DNA of 60,000 nt from Apostichopus japonicus (lineage: Eukaryota > Echinodermata > Holothuroidea > Aspidochirotida > Stichopodidae), in the NCBI RefSeq assembly GCF_037975245.1, contig NC_092573.1:23281265-23341264 (forward strand), read 5' to 3'. The notes under the pieces are model-generated. The model had not been told where the DNA came from. It ran no database searches and saw only the letters and a list, made by a program, of their open reading frames with translations. The position numbers and the translations under genes were made by a program. The first letter of the stretch is position 1. Every line of letters begins with the position of its first letter. This document shows, piece after piece, positions 26,690 to 38,879 of the stretch.

Positions 26690-27020
26690 CTGTGCTGGCT
26701 GGTCTAGGAGGTTGCGGGCTTAGAGTGTTCCGGGCCATCTGGGGCTGAGGACTCAGGCTGGATCTCAATATCTGTGGGTTCTGGTGGGGGCTTACACTGA
26801 CCCTTACATGCATGTTAGGCTGGGGGCTTAGGCTGTTGCGTGGCGGGGCAGCCGGGGGTTGCATGAGGTTCGAATCACTGACTCCTGGCTGGTTGGGAAT
26901 AGGGCTGTGGTGTTGGGGTTGGTGTTGCTGGTAGATGTGAGGGCCCAGGCTGGAGGGGGGCTGCGAGACTGGTACACTGACTGGCATGGCCACAGGGAAA
27001 TTCTGATTCATTTGTGGTTG
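26690..27020 (-). CDS. MEF2: MEF2 exon D: NFPVAMPVSVPVS and Ser-Pro repeat region
   Basis: These 331 nt start in phase 0 after tccatacccacag and end in phase 1 at ACAG followed by gtgaga (110 codons plus one base). The peptide opens QPQMNQNFPVAMPVSVPVSQ. This aligns with the PPPNFEMPVSIPVS block that follows the alpha exon in vertebrate MEF2A/C. It is a low-complexity Pro/Gln/Ser region, part of the transactivation half of the protein. The second half has four imperfect units of a Ser-Pro motif: RNSLSPQPNM, RVSVSPHQNP, RSSLSPQPQM and RNTLSPQPPR. Vertebrate MEF2 has a single related LQRNSMSPG motif at about this place. Ser-Pro sites are potential targets for proline-directed kinases; that is inference. 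Translation past 26690 (GENHFC and on) is intron read-through. Confidence 0.92.
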
Positions 27021-28335
27021 CTGTGGGTATGGATGGAAGACAAGATCGACTAAATCAACTATTGGTACTCAAGAGAAGTACTGATAAAATGTCTCAGATA
27101 TTGTAACTGGGCAGAACTGAAACAATCAAAGTGGGCTGATTAATTTCCTACCAAGTGAGCAGCAAAAGAAAGTTGATATATTAATTCCATTGATGTATTT
27201 CAGCACCCAGAGAATTTAAAACAAAATTCAAGTAACATTTCATGCCATAGTTTTAGCCACCTGGGATTCACACAAAAAGTACACATCGTCTGTCCGATAG
27301 TTATTAGAATTATTCAGAAAATACTGTCATATCAGTCCAATTTGAGTAGGATACACTTTTCTTGGCACATAACAACACAATCTAGTGAGGGTGCGGGAGG
27401 GATATGGGGAGATGAGGAGGGGATATGATGGTAACCCACTTATGGATCAACTGTACAACTGCTATCTCAACTTTACGTTGCAGTGATCACTTTTCACAAT
27501 TGTAACCATTCCTAGCTAATTATACATTTGATATCATCCGGGAAGGAATAAATTACTATCTCCTACTTTCATTCCAATAATATACCACTGAATCTACCTG
27601 CAACTTTGAGGGAGCTATCCGTTTACAAACACACATTAAGTGAGCCTATGGAGATCTCAATCCTTTGTCTATAGCCATATTAATACTCAACAACGATGCC
27701 CAGTGCGGCTAACAAATTAATCAGTTCACAGAAAACTATTCTCAAATTGAAAGGAATCCATGACTGACTTCTAAAAAAATCAGAGGTCAGTACTTGAATT
27801 GGTCCACCACTCACAGGGTGCAGTAAGGAGTAAGGACCAAGCATTCATGGATAATATGGTGAAGAAAAACACCCTGTTTGGCCTGTTGAAATATGCCCAA
27901 AATGAAATGGTAGATGTTTGTCATGAGGTGGCAATTTTCACCTACTAAAAGTTGGCTGCAATGAGGATGATGGAGCTCATGGGTGGTGGGGTGACACACC
28001 AGGATACGGCTGGGTACACAGAACACATGAGCACACAATGCATGCGACAAAAGTTTTTTTATCATCATAACTCTTGCCAAAATAATGTTAGTGCTTCTGT
28101 ATCCATCTTTTCCACTGTAGATAGGTTTAGCAGTAAAGTAACTTTAGGTTTAAGTAAGAATTATTTGGCTTTTCTCACCCTTTTTCATTGCTTTTGCAGG
28201 ATATTGGTATTATGTATCACCCCCATATACATTGGTATGATATTATTATTATTATATACATATATATCATAATAATAATAATATTAATAATAATAATAAT
28301 CATAATCATATAAACTTTAAAAAAATGTTATTTAC
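27021..28335 (-). other. MEF2: MEF2 intron between exons C and D (1.3 kb)
   Basis: Non-coding DNA between two secure MEF2 exons. It has a short G-rich stretch near 27387-27425 and trinucleotide AAT/TTA runs near 28240-28310. No other feature was seen. Confidence 0.85.
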
Positions 28336-28476
28336 TCTTGAGTTGCCATGGCTAAATATCTTGTCGAATTCTTCATTGATTTTCTGATATCTGGCTTCTG
28401 TACGAGGTGTGAGGTTGAACTGCTCAATCTCAGTTTCTGGGCTGTCACATCCTTTGTTCTCCTTCTTGTTCAAGGC
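28336..28476 (-). CDS. MEF2: MEF2 exon C: ALNKKE segment after the Mef2 domain
   Basis: These 141 nt (47 codons, phase 0-0) are flanked by a ttacattcag acceptor and an AGA/gtaaat donor. The peptide starts ALNKKENKGCDSPETEIEQF and ends NEEFDKIFSHGNSR, with LTPRTEARYQKI between. This matches the MEF2 segment ALNKKE..GCDSP....LTP.TE.KY.KINEEFD directly after the Mef2 domain. It corresponds to the alpha-2 choice of the mutually exclusive exon pair known in vertebrate MEF2A, C and D. The CDSP serine lies in the part of MEF2 where a conserved casein kinase II serine is known. I saw no alpha-1-like exon (TLRKKG..GCDSP) in the flanking introns, so this exon may be constitutive here. It is separated from exon B by a 25.4 kb intron. 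Confidence 0.97.
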
Positions 28477-28726
28477 CTGAATGTAAGAACAAGTAATAAA
28501 AAAAGAAAAAAGATAGGTTAAGAATGAAATTATACATCTAAGAAGAAATACATACTAACACAGCTACTTTTTTGTAAAGTAGTATGTATGCTGATAAATT
28601 AATTTAAAACTTATCATACTTATAATTTATGATAATATTGTGTGATTTGCTAGGAAAAACACAAAAGTTCATGAAGGCTGTGAATTTTCTAACAGTTATA
28701 TTTTTGTTATGATTGCTTTTTAATTC

Positions 28727-28736
28727 ATATATACAG

Positions 28737-28783
<47 letters not shown>

Positions 28784-28808
28784 TGTATGTTGTATGTGTA
28801 TATATATT

Positions 28809-28840
<32 letters not shown>

Positions 28841-28849
28841 AATATATAT
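28727..28849. repeat. AT-rich microsatellite
   Basis: Long TA runs are interrupted by ATAC and GTTTGTATGT units. ORFs here translate to alternating Tyr-Ile and are spurious. It lies about 250 bases upstream of exon C in transcript direction. Confidence 0.95.
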
Positions 28850-29382
28850 GCCATGATTCCTCTACTGCATAATCTACTGAAGCCGTCATCGTTTTACTGC
28901 ACCATTCCATGTAACCTGCATCTATCAGATATGTGTCATTTTACTTCCAAGAAATGATGATCTGCTATGTAAGTATGGATAACATACAGAGTAATATTGC
29001 ACAAACAGCACCAACAAACTATACTGGAAGATAACACAAATTATGCATGCAAGTATTCAGTTCATCATAGAACTGAGTGTGTCCTGCTATATTTCTGACA
29101 TAACCCGCAACATTTGATCTGTTTTCATAAGATGTTTCCTGTTTCATAATGCATAGATAGGTGTAAAGTAAAGTCAAATTAGTACGCAAATACTTATAAA
29201 ACAACTCGCCTTCTGCGTTATGAGACTGATTTACTCCCTCCTCGTTCATAAAAATGATGGTAGGAAACAATGTGAAGACATTCCTATATTTTGCTACAGA
29301 GCATGACATATGAGCAAATAAGCTACGAGCAGTCATTAACCTACTGTAGGTACATGGATCGATGTGTATGAATGTGTATAGG

Positions 29383-29582
29383 CTTGTGGACATATGTACA
29401 TATGTCAGTGGCATATATATAAGTCAGTGGACATATTAGTGGACATATGTTTAATATGTCAGTGGACATATATATGCCAGTGGACATATGCATATATGTT
29501 ATTGGACATATATGCATATATATGTCAGTGGAAATATGCATGTACAGTATGTCAGTGGACATATGCATATATGTCAGTGGAC
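29383..29582. repeat. Tandem repeat of GTCAGTGGACATATGCATAT units
   Basis: About nine copies of GTGGACATAT are spaced 16-40 bases apart, joined by ATATATGTCA or CATATATG. Many junctions contain the self-complementary CATATG or ATGCAT. ORFs on both strands across it are repetitive artefacts. Confidence 0.85.
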
Positions 29583-32579
29583 TTGACAAGAAGAGTTACA
29601 ACATGCACATGTATGAGCACTTAGCTCAACTGTGAAACATGGCTCATGCATTCAGTCTGAGGTAAAAAGTCTGTTAGAACATAACCCATGCTACTAAATT
29701 TCATAAAACAACCTCAGACGACCTCATTTTATCACACAATGGTACTGGTTCAACTTGTTGTATCAACAGCCGGCCCTCCCCTTCCCGTCCCTTTCCTTCA
29801 AACCTCCACTTCCCCGCAGATTATCGTAAATCTGTAGTAGAAAATGCCACTTGAATAATCATCATCAATATATTATACTGCATTGGACTATATATATATG
29901 TTTCATCACCAAAATACATAGTAAGTTTTTTTTGGTAACTTTCTTTCTACTTATATCAGATACCTTCTGCCTTTATAAACTTAACATGAAATGTATAAAT
30001 CATATGCTTTGTTACATCACCATATCAACCATATCTACATACTATCTTGAAATGTTAAAACTGAAACAATGTCCAAATTGAAATGATTAATACGACCCAT
30101 CTGTTTCATCTCTAAAAACAAGATGAGACGAGCACTACACTACACATATTTGTTCTGCATGAATCGTTGGGATTTACACAGCTCGTCATCGGAGTATTTG
30201 CTCTTCTGCGGCTGCGACGCTACCCTTTCGGCCAATGATACTTCAAGGATGCTCGTACTTGAAAACGGAGCATTGGCATGCTGTGTTTACTTCACGCTGA
30301 GATGTTTCTTAGAAAACCCAGGTCACTCTGTGGCAAACAGGCATTATTGACGACAGGCTAGCAATTCTATTAATTTGGTCCATATTTACTCAGATTACAT
30401 GATCATTGTCAATTATATTATTTTATTCTAATGACTTTCTGGCAAGGTGCATTCCCATTGAACCTTATAAATACTACTGTATGTACTATTGTACGAAAGG
30501 TGCATTCACAAAATGAATTAAATTGAGATACTGGCATTACAGGTATGCATTGGATCAACTTTGATTAATGTATACAGCATACATAGTCATGATACCAGCT
30601 CCCTGGATTTAACCATAGGTGGTAGATGGATGGATGGATGCAGGGGGCAGAGGGGGTGGCGGAAATTGAGGGGCTTTCTGAAGGGAAGAATTTGTTTATA
30701 ATGAAATAGACAAATCTTTTCCAACATGAGACTCATTGTTAATACCAATCAATGTACTACAGATAGGGTTTCAACAACATGGATTTAATAAACAAATATT
30801 AAAGTTTACAAGAACGGCTAATCAGCTTCTTTTAGTTTTTCATGTTTCTTTCGTTGTTGTCACACGAGAGGATAACTTATCAAAACTACAGTATGAATGA
30901 AAATTTTTGCTTTAAATTTAAGTCAGATCTGAAATTCAGTTTTCAGAGAACTTTGTCTCAAGTAATGGCTACCACATTAACACAATGTAGGTCTACAACT
31001 CAAACAAAGGCGACACATGCTACACAAAGTAGATGACATAACAACCTCAACCATCAACATTTATTTATTAATTGACCTCACAGATAATACGGTTTACAAA
31101 ACCCGATTCTTACCTAACAACCTAAATGCCACAATTTGACATCTAAAGAAAAAAATTACCAGTCAGCAGCACATGTGTACATTTAGCCATCCATTAATTA
31201 TTTAAAACCCCATCAAGATCCTTCTTAAGGATATCAAGAGACAAACCAAAATACTGTGATTTGCATGCGCTCGCAAATAATTAATAAATCACTATCCAAA
31301 ATGTTACAACCGTAAACCAATAGTTCAGAGCTCTGTGTCCTAGCAGTCAGACTATTAATTGTCGCTGGCCGCCGTGGTACATCGACAATGAAAATGATAA
31401 TATATTGTACATCCAATAAAACATCCATGCCATCTACCTGTTACCATTATTAGCATTTCCATTTCCAAAAGTTTACTGAATACCGTGGCATTTTAAAGAG
31501 GTAAATATTGAGGCTGGATGCAAAGAACTGTATCTTATCAATTAATTACAAACTCTGTAGTCTGTGCAAGACACTGTTTGCATTTTAATTTGTTTCGATT
31601 TTTCCAGGAATTCAGTGGGTAAAAAAAAAGAAAAGAAAGGTTTTTGCCCTCTGAACATGTGGCCCCCAAGAAAGCAAGGAAAAAAGGGTTTGATTGGTAG
31701 ATGGTAATTAGGTCAAGAATTTGCTTTCTTTTGATGTTTAAGAAGGTAAGAATGCTTTCATGTGGGGTGAGGAATGGGTTGAGGAATGGGGTCATGTACT
31801 TTGTAAGGCAGCTGCTTGAAAACAAGTTCCTCTCGAGTACATTAAATATTCACTACCAGTTCAGATTTTATGTAAAGGTTATTTCTGTTGTAGACGCCTT
31901 TATTCTTCCTTTTTTTCTTTTCATTTTTCTTTGGGGGGGGGGGGGGATTTGTGAGAACTACATTCAATAAAGCTTGAATTTCACCAGAAGCAACATATCA
32001 TGTTAAATCTCCAGAATTAAAAGTATCTTTTTTTTTAAGAATATCAATTTTTCAAACTACAGTCAATAAGAGTCAAAATTTTGACCAGACAGACGACGAC
32101 GGCTGCTTTCGTAGCGATACTCTGTTGACGAATGTAATCCTTGCTTTGTTGCTAGAACCCTCACGGGGAGTTTCCTTTCCATGGAGATAGACAATGAAAT
32201 ATTTAATTAAGATGATGAGTCTTGTAGCTAGGCAAACAGTACAACTTCTTTTGTTTCGTCTTGAAAAAGTTGTAAATATGTATTTTGTGAATTACCTGAC
32301 AATTTCAGACCCAGGGAGTGCTACGAGGATTTGCCACATTCCTTTCTGGTGAAGGTTTCGGTAAAAAACTCATAAATGGGTTACCCAAGAAGACTCTGGA
32401 CTGAATGAGTCCAAGTGTAAAATCAATTTGCCACACACATACATATATACAGGATTGCATTCGACTATTACCTGAGCATTGTTCGTATTTGAGAACGCAA
32501 GTAGAATCAAGATCCTGCTTTTCTCCTGAGAGAAGGAACAAAGGTGTACCCTGATGCACCCATATTTGAGAAACACCAG

Positions 32580-32628
32580 GTGGAGGGAGTGGAGGGAGTG
32601 GAGGGAGGGAGGGGAGGGAGGGAGGGGT
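32580..32628. repeat. GGAGGGA purine minisatellite
   Basis: Near-perfect copies of GGAGGGAGT or GGAGGGAG lie on the plus strand. The regular GGG spacing fits a potential G-quadruplex or triplex-forming purine tract. Confidence 0.85.
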
Positions 32629-33353
32629 CAGTGATAAGCAGATAACGTTACACAATCACGAAAAGGTCACCATGATTGTTTACAATTCACTGACATGAGA
32701 CTCTGTTCTGTATATTCGTATGTCACTTCTTTGCTGGCTTTAATATGCTGAAGTGACGAGGTCAGGAAACCGGAGATCTCGAAGCACTTGATCTCCCGAG
32801 CATCCACGCTACAATCTGTATGGCCCCCTTCCCGGGTCAGGATCCTCCCAATAAAGGGGGAGGGGGGAGATCGCGATTGCAGGGTCTGATATTCTGTAAC
32901 AAATTAGGCGTCCACACTAACGAAGATCTTGGATTTCAATAAGTGTGGATTAAAGAGAGCCATAATAACGCCACCAAACATTTGTTTTATTTTTATCTCC
33001 ATAGATCTGTTGACATTAATAAACCACTGAGCAAAGGTTCAATATTTTACAATCGATATTTCACGTTTGAATTTGTTTTTCCCTAATCGACTCCATCAGT
33101 TTAGATATCATCACAAGACAAACAGAAAGTGGATCCATGGAGTCTTTGGATACTTGTTACCACATCAGCCCTGTAACCAATGTTTGCACATCAAAGTTCT
33201 GATGTAATCAATTGGTTTGCTATACACACCTGCATACTGATAATTTGCATTCTATGTACCCACCCATTCAGCATGCTGTGGAGGGAAAGGGGGAGCTCTT
33301 ATATTTAAGACTATGAAATGGCAAAAAAGCATCATATAGGCTACATGCATGGA

Positions 33354-33652
33354 AGAGGGGTAGAAGGGAGGAGGTATAGAAGGGGAGGAGGGATGTAGTG
33401 GGGTATGGTTTAGGGTTCATAGTTTCAAAGAAAATATTAGATTTTCTGAAGTAGCTAGAATTATTGTGAATTAGGTTAAATTAGAAAGGCGAGTGGCAGG
33501 GGGGGGAAGGGGAGAGCAGGGGTGGGATGGGAAGTGAGACATTGATAAGGAGTGAGGGGAAGGAAGAATGGAAGGGGTATAAATGAGCAAGGTATAAGTG
33601 GGAGGGAAGGGGATGAAGTGGGAAAGAGGGATATGAGGTGGGTGGGAGAGAC
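33354..33652. repeat. Purine-rich G-run block
   Basis: Two G/A-rich parts (33354-33410 and 33487-33652) have dozens of G-runs of three or more among A and T, separated by about 75 bases of ordinary sequence. Minus-strand ORFs across it are Pro/Ser-rich low-complexity translations. Confidence 0.75.
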
Positions 33653-36600
33653 CGAACTACTTCACAGAACTCAGTAAACACAATACAGTACATAGAGTTT
33701 TTGTTTTTTATCACTGTGTCAGTAAGCAGCACAGCAACTACAGTATATATTATCCAGATGGATTAATATTTCTGGGGAAAAAATAATTGTTGTCGTACCC
33801 TCCTCCGTTTCCTAGTCTTCAGAAGTAACCCACGGAGGTAGACCGTGTTAACTTGAACTATACTGACCAACAACTATAAAAGCACTTCCTTTCAAAGTAG
33901 AGACGTCATTCATAATTGCTTTCGCACATGACATCTATATCAATTTGTTGTACTAGCCGTATGGGAATCAAATGAAAAATCCGAGTGACTATCTGAGTAA
34001 CCCAGGTTTTTAAATTAGAAAAAAGGGGATAACCCCGAGCGTTGACAAAAAGGGAAAAATACTCCCATAAGCTTTCCTTACACCACACAAGTCTAATTTC
34101 ATCATTCACATATAACTTCTTCTTTTTTTTTGGGGGGGGGGGGTGGGCTTATTTTCAATATTAACCATGTTCAAAAAAAGAAGTCTGGAATCTATCTTCA
34201 TTCCCCACCTCCACCCCCCCCCCCCCAAAAAATAAGAAATACAAACATAACCCAGACTTCAATTGTCGTGCTAATGAACTAAATTAATCAAACATTTTCT
34301 TTCTTGGGGGCAATCAACAAATTTACAGATTCAGCACAACATGTTACTACAAGTCCTGGTTTATAACGTTCCACTGTACTCCTGTTCACTGCCAACCTCA
34401 ATAGGCTCGATTCTCTTACTGTAAAATTAGAAATTCATGCTATTGTCTTTGAGCCCGGGTTCAAACTTACAGGAATGTACTTTGTGGAGAACGACGTGCA
34501 ATGGAAGCGTGCAAAAATTTTGGGGGACAACAGAGATGACCTTTAATAAATTAAAATATCATCAATAGATAGGAGATATACTTCAACAAGGGAACGTAGG
34601 TCAGAAGTGTAGTAAGGTCTAGATCATGATATACATATATATCATTGATGTTTGTCTTACTAAATAGTTTGTCTATGTATCCCCTGCTCTGTGCTAAGGA
34701 AACTGTCATACCATTTACATGCGCCACAAGTCACTGATTCGTTCCTAGTTTGGAAAGTTTCAAACTTATGAATATGTATAGATCATAGCACATGCCACCA
34801 ATCAAGGCTGGTTGGTTGCTCAATTTATGCTAAAACCGTGTGTCTCAGCATCCAAATATGAATTTCTGCTGCATTTTAGATTGCTTTGAGCAAACTTGCC
34901 GGTGCATGGAGTGTTTATGTGAAATTTCCTCGCATCAAACTTCTGCAGGAACAGAACTGGAAATTTCCAAGCGGATTTGTGGCAGACCCTTAACTTTCCC
35001 TCTGGGCAGACTGAAGGATAGCGGGGGTGCACCATTAAGCAGGGTAATTACCTTATTGAAAACTGCTAAACGAGATGATAGACAATCACAATTTGAAAAA
35101 AAAAAACAGTTTAACTTGCACCACTGAGCCACGTCACTTTTACAGTCTATTAGTGGGTGGTGGAAAGCTACATTTGACCAATTGATACAAATCTAGCCTT
35201 TTAGACAACCAGACCAGAACACCCAGACCAATCCGTCCAGTTGCCGGTTGCATTACATCACTCAGCGGCTAGTACTGACAGTGAATATACAGTAGTTTAT
35301 ACACATGAAGTTGTATACAGCGAAAGGCTATTACCTACATGCACACGAAGTGCATGCTTATTTTATACTGCTGGCTTTCAATCTGAAATGGATCTGCAGC
35401 CTTGCCGAAAGAACTTGAAGAGTCATGCCATCTCAGAATTCCTTAAGTATGGTAATTTGTCAGTTGGGCCTTTCACAAAGTCATAAGGTGTGTTTGGTCT
35501 AGACAACTAATAACAAACTCAAATTGGCCCCAGGGAAGAGCAAAGGCAGGCAAAATGGAGAATGTGTGTGTCTTTATTGGCAGAGAATCAAATTACTGGA
35601 TAAAATCATATGCAAACATGAATATTTTCACAAAGCTTTAGGGCTATCATCATTCTTCCATCATTTTAAATTTATTAGTTAACTTGTAAATTTGCATATT
35701 ACAGATACTCAGAAAACGGTAAGAGAGAGAGAGAAAGAGTTCACAATGGTTAAATTACTCAAATTAACATGTCATCCAAGCCACTGTAAGTATTCACAAG
35801 GTTATAATATGAGTAGATCTAAACCTTTCCCTCCTTCTAACCCCCGCACCCCCCCCACCCCACCTTATCCATTCCTCGCCAACTTATGAGATAATTAAAT
35901 ATCTCTGATAAAGGTAAAATATCCTTAATCTGGGGGGTGGCCTGAGACTGCTCCAGTTTAGAGGGAATAACCTTTAAAACTAAAATGTAATCCCTGGATA
36001 GAAATAAACTCTCCCTTTCAAATCTGAAAAAGTACATTTCCAACTGAACAGTTGAAATTAAAATCAGGCAAAGTTTGATAGTTATAAAGTTACTGTCTCT
36101 CTGTGGTACTGCACATTTATCTCAAAGGAAAAACTCACAGGCAGCAGGAAAAAGGACCTAATCCATTATATCCCTTTAATAGGCATACTGCACTGCTTTA
36201 ACTTATATTATGAAAATACATTATAGTTTTAGTCCAGCTGTTGAGAATATCCAGTTGCATCCTTTTCTACCACCAAGTGACAAATTAAATATCAAGATCA
36301 CAGTTGTCCGTTTAAAGGGACTGAAGTTGCCAACGAAAGTGTCAATTTAATTTCCTCCTTTTTAAATACCTGGAGGATCGTCTGTTTCAGAGTGAGCTGT
36401 TTCGAGTCAAAATGCGTATCATTCTGACACAAATGTCTCAAAATATTTATGCCTCATTTGCATATATGCCAATCATCGGTTGACAATCACCTGTCCTTCT
36501 CAAAACCTACGATAGCAGCTTCAGCATCCGTCTCGGATGCACTGAGTACTATTGCAGTGACCTCTAGGTAGATTCACAGCCTTCGGCATGAGCTACCGAC

Positions 36601-38086
36601 GCAAAAACAAATTGTAATTCAAGAATGCTGCCCTCCATTTTCATTCTCCCATTTGTAAGATATTGGTTTGTTTATCATCTTAGCAAACGTTCAACTCTAG
36701 TTCCTGATAGGATTTTATGCGTTTCATTCGCAATGTTGGATTTATAGATATATGGCTTTAAATATTTGATTTTACAAGTTTGTACCAAACAGAGCCAAGG
36801 ACCATGGTCACAATACAGCAATAGTGAATAATGAGGAGGGAGAGGCAGGCCAGTGTGGAGACAGAATCATGACCAACCAAAAACAAAATTAACGTAATTT
36901 TGTGTTTGATTCTCAATTTCCGAGCAGCAAATTTTTTTTTCTTTTTTCTTTTTTTTTCTTCTTCTTTATTTGCTTTCAAGATATTACATTATCCTACACG
37001 ATGGTAGATCACATTTTCATATCCCAAGGGTCTGATAACCATCTACTCAAGTAGTCAGGAAAAAATCCACATTTCCATGACCTTGGTAGCTCTAACACTT
37101 CAACTAGAAATAGCTGAAGAGCAAACATTACAACAGCTTGTTGACCGCCGCCACTCTGCGATTTCATCATTTTGCCGTTCGAGTGCGGCTTTATCGTCTA
37201 GGAAATGTTCACACACTGAAAACTCACTGTTAATGGAGATCGTCAAGGATAGTTAAAAAGGTGTAGTAATTATAGTCATGTGTATTATAGTCTAAAGGCT
37301 GAATGAGAAACACAAAATCTTCCTGCTACTTCCCTTTACTTTTTGCACATGTTGCACAATCTCTACTACTGAAAGTATAGAACATGTTCTTCTTTGAGAT
37401 GTTAATGCATGTGTATACCCACATCCCCACTCCCCCCCCCCCCATCCCTCATAGTCTGAAAACTGAAACTCGACAACCCTCTAAAGATAAACCCAAAGTG
37501 GATTTGATCTGACCAGTGATCACCCGACTTCCTCAGATTGACTGACGCTTGATTCTAAGCCCCCCTCTGATATGAAGAAGTCGTCACTCTCTTCCTTTTA
37601 TCGATACATTTACGCCGCCGATGGGAATGAAATAACTGACATGAGATTTTATTGACGATTAATCCATAATAATTGAGAGAGGATTCAATTTTAAAATTTG
37701 TACTTTTATAGTTTTTCATAAAAGGAGAAACTATGGTTCAAGGGCAGGTAAACCCTGTGTAAACATTTATCAACTTTTTAGTATCAACGAAAACAAATTT
37801 TGTGCAAATTGGTAACTTCTAACTGTTTCACTATAGACTTCATTACTTACAATGACTCAGGACAAATCAAAGGGAATGGACTGCATTATTGTTATAAATA
37901 CATTCTTATGTGAAATGGCATCAAACTTATCAAAATCAATTCAAACCACCTATGACACTGCAAGGCGAGATTCTTGTTACGTTACAAAATATCAGCACAA
38001 CTTAGCTGTATAGGTCCAGCCCACTTTGCAGGTAATGATCGGAAAATCTACTGCCATCATTTGAATACATCTCTTCTATCCATCGG

Positions 38087-38096
38087 CTATTTTTAA
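38087..38096. promoter_or_regulatory. MEF2-consensus site CTATTTTTAA
   Basis: Matches YTAWWWWTAR and lies about 0.8 kb from the composite site at 38864-38879. It is weak alone and of interest only because of that neighbour. Confidence 0.3.
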
Positions 38097-38863
38097 GCAC
38101 TAAATTTGCGCATTATGAGGCCAAAATTGTTTGGGGGCGTTACTACCAGACATGTATAAACCGTTTTGGGACACCAACTCAAGTGATTTTATCAAACTTT
38201 TTAGTAATGATAATGTAACCACCTTTTTTCCATATTTATTCGTTTCTGCACCTTTAGAAATATACAATTTTTTTGCCTCCTAATGGTCACAATCAATAAA
38301 TGGCATGTTCCTAAATATCTTCATCATTTTTCATCGTTGATAACGAGGGGTAGGGTTCAACATCAAGTCTTCTGTTGACTCAAGAATCTGATGTTATGAC
38401 ATCCAAAACGAGATGATGACCTCTCTACCCTGAGAGTTAAACTTCCATGAAAAAGCATCAGTCTTCCTACACATGTGGAGATTGGATATTCATGCTGTGA
38501 TCACTGCACGGCTAGCACCAAGTCTGACTTCTGCAGCAGCTATCATACCCGCACAATGTTTTGGAGAGGTTCCGATTACCAGACAGTCGTGTAGGCAACC
38601 TCCTGGGGTCCAAACATAGACAGCCCACTAGGATGGGTTGATTCCCACCACTTCAAGCTAACTTTTCCACATTCCCACACCAATTGTATCCCGTACATCC
38701 AGTTAACCGGGATAAGCCTTGACTCATATTGCACTTCCAAGAATAACCCTCCCACACTCTCCATGCAAACACTATTACCAAGTAGTCTCTAACCGGACAT
38801 GTATGAGCATCTCTAACGATTCTTAATTTCCTAAATTTAAGGCAGGCCGTTGCGATTTTCCTC

Positions 38864-38879
38864 CAGCTGCTAAAAATAG
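38864..38879. promoter_or_regulatory. Abutting E-box and MEF2 site
   Basis: CAGCTG (38864-38869), a myogenic bHLH E-box, is followed with no gap by CTAAAAATAG (38870-38879), a classic high-affinity MEF2 site. The surrounding 80 bases are more mixed in composition than the AT-rich neighbourhood. MEF2 and myogenic bHLH factors are known to cooperate at such paired sites, and MEF2 genes are known to autoregulate in flies and mice. Function here is inferred only from motif match and location. Confidence 0.45.

Noticed and set aside
29019-29635. Several ORFs rich in Met, Ser, Thr and Tyr on both strands
   Set aside because: Translations of the ATATGTCAGTGGACATATG tandem repeat.
32305-32655. 116-codon minus-strand ORF
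   Set aside because: Much of it is Pro-Pro-Leu-Pro translation of the GGAGGGA repeat; no family features.
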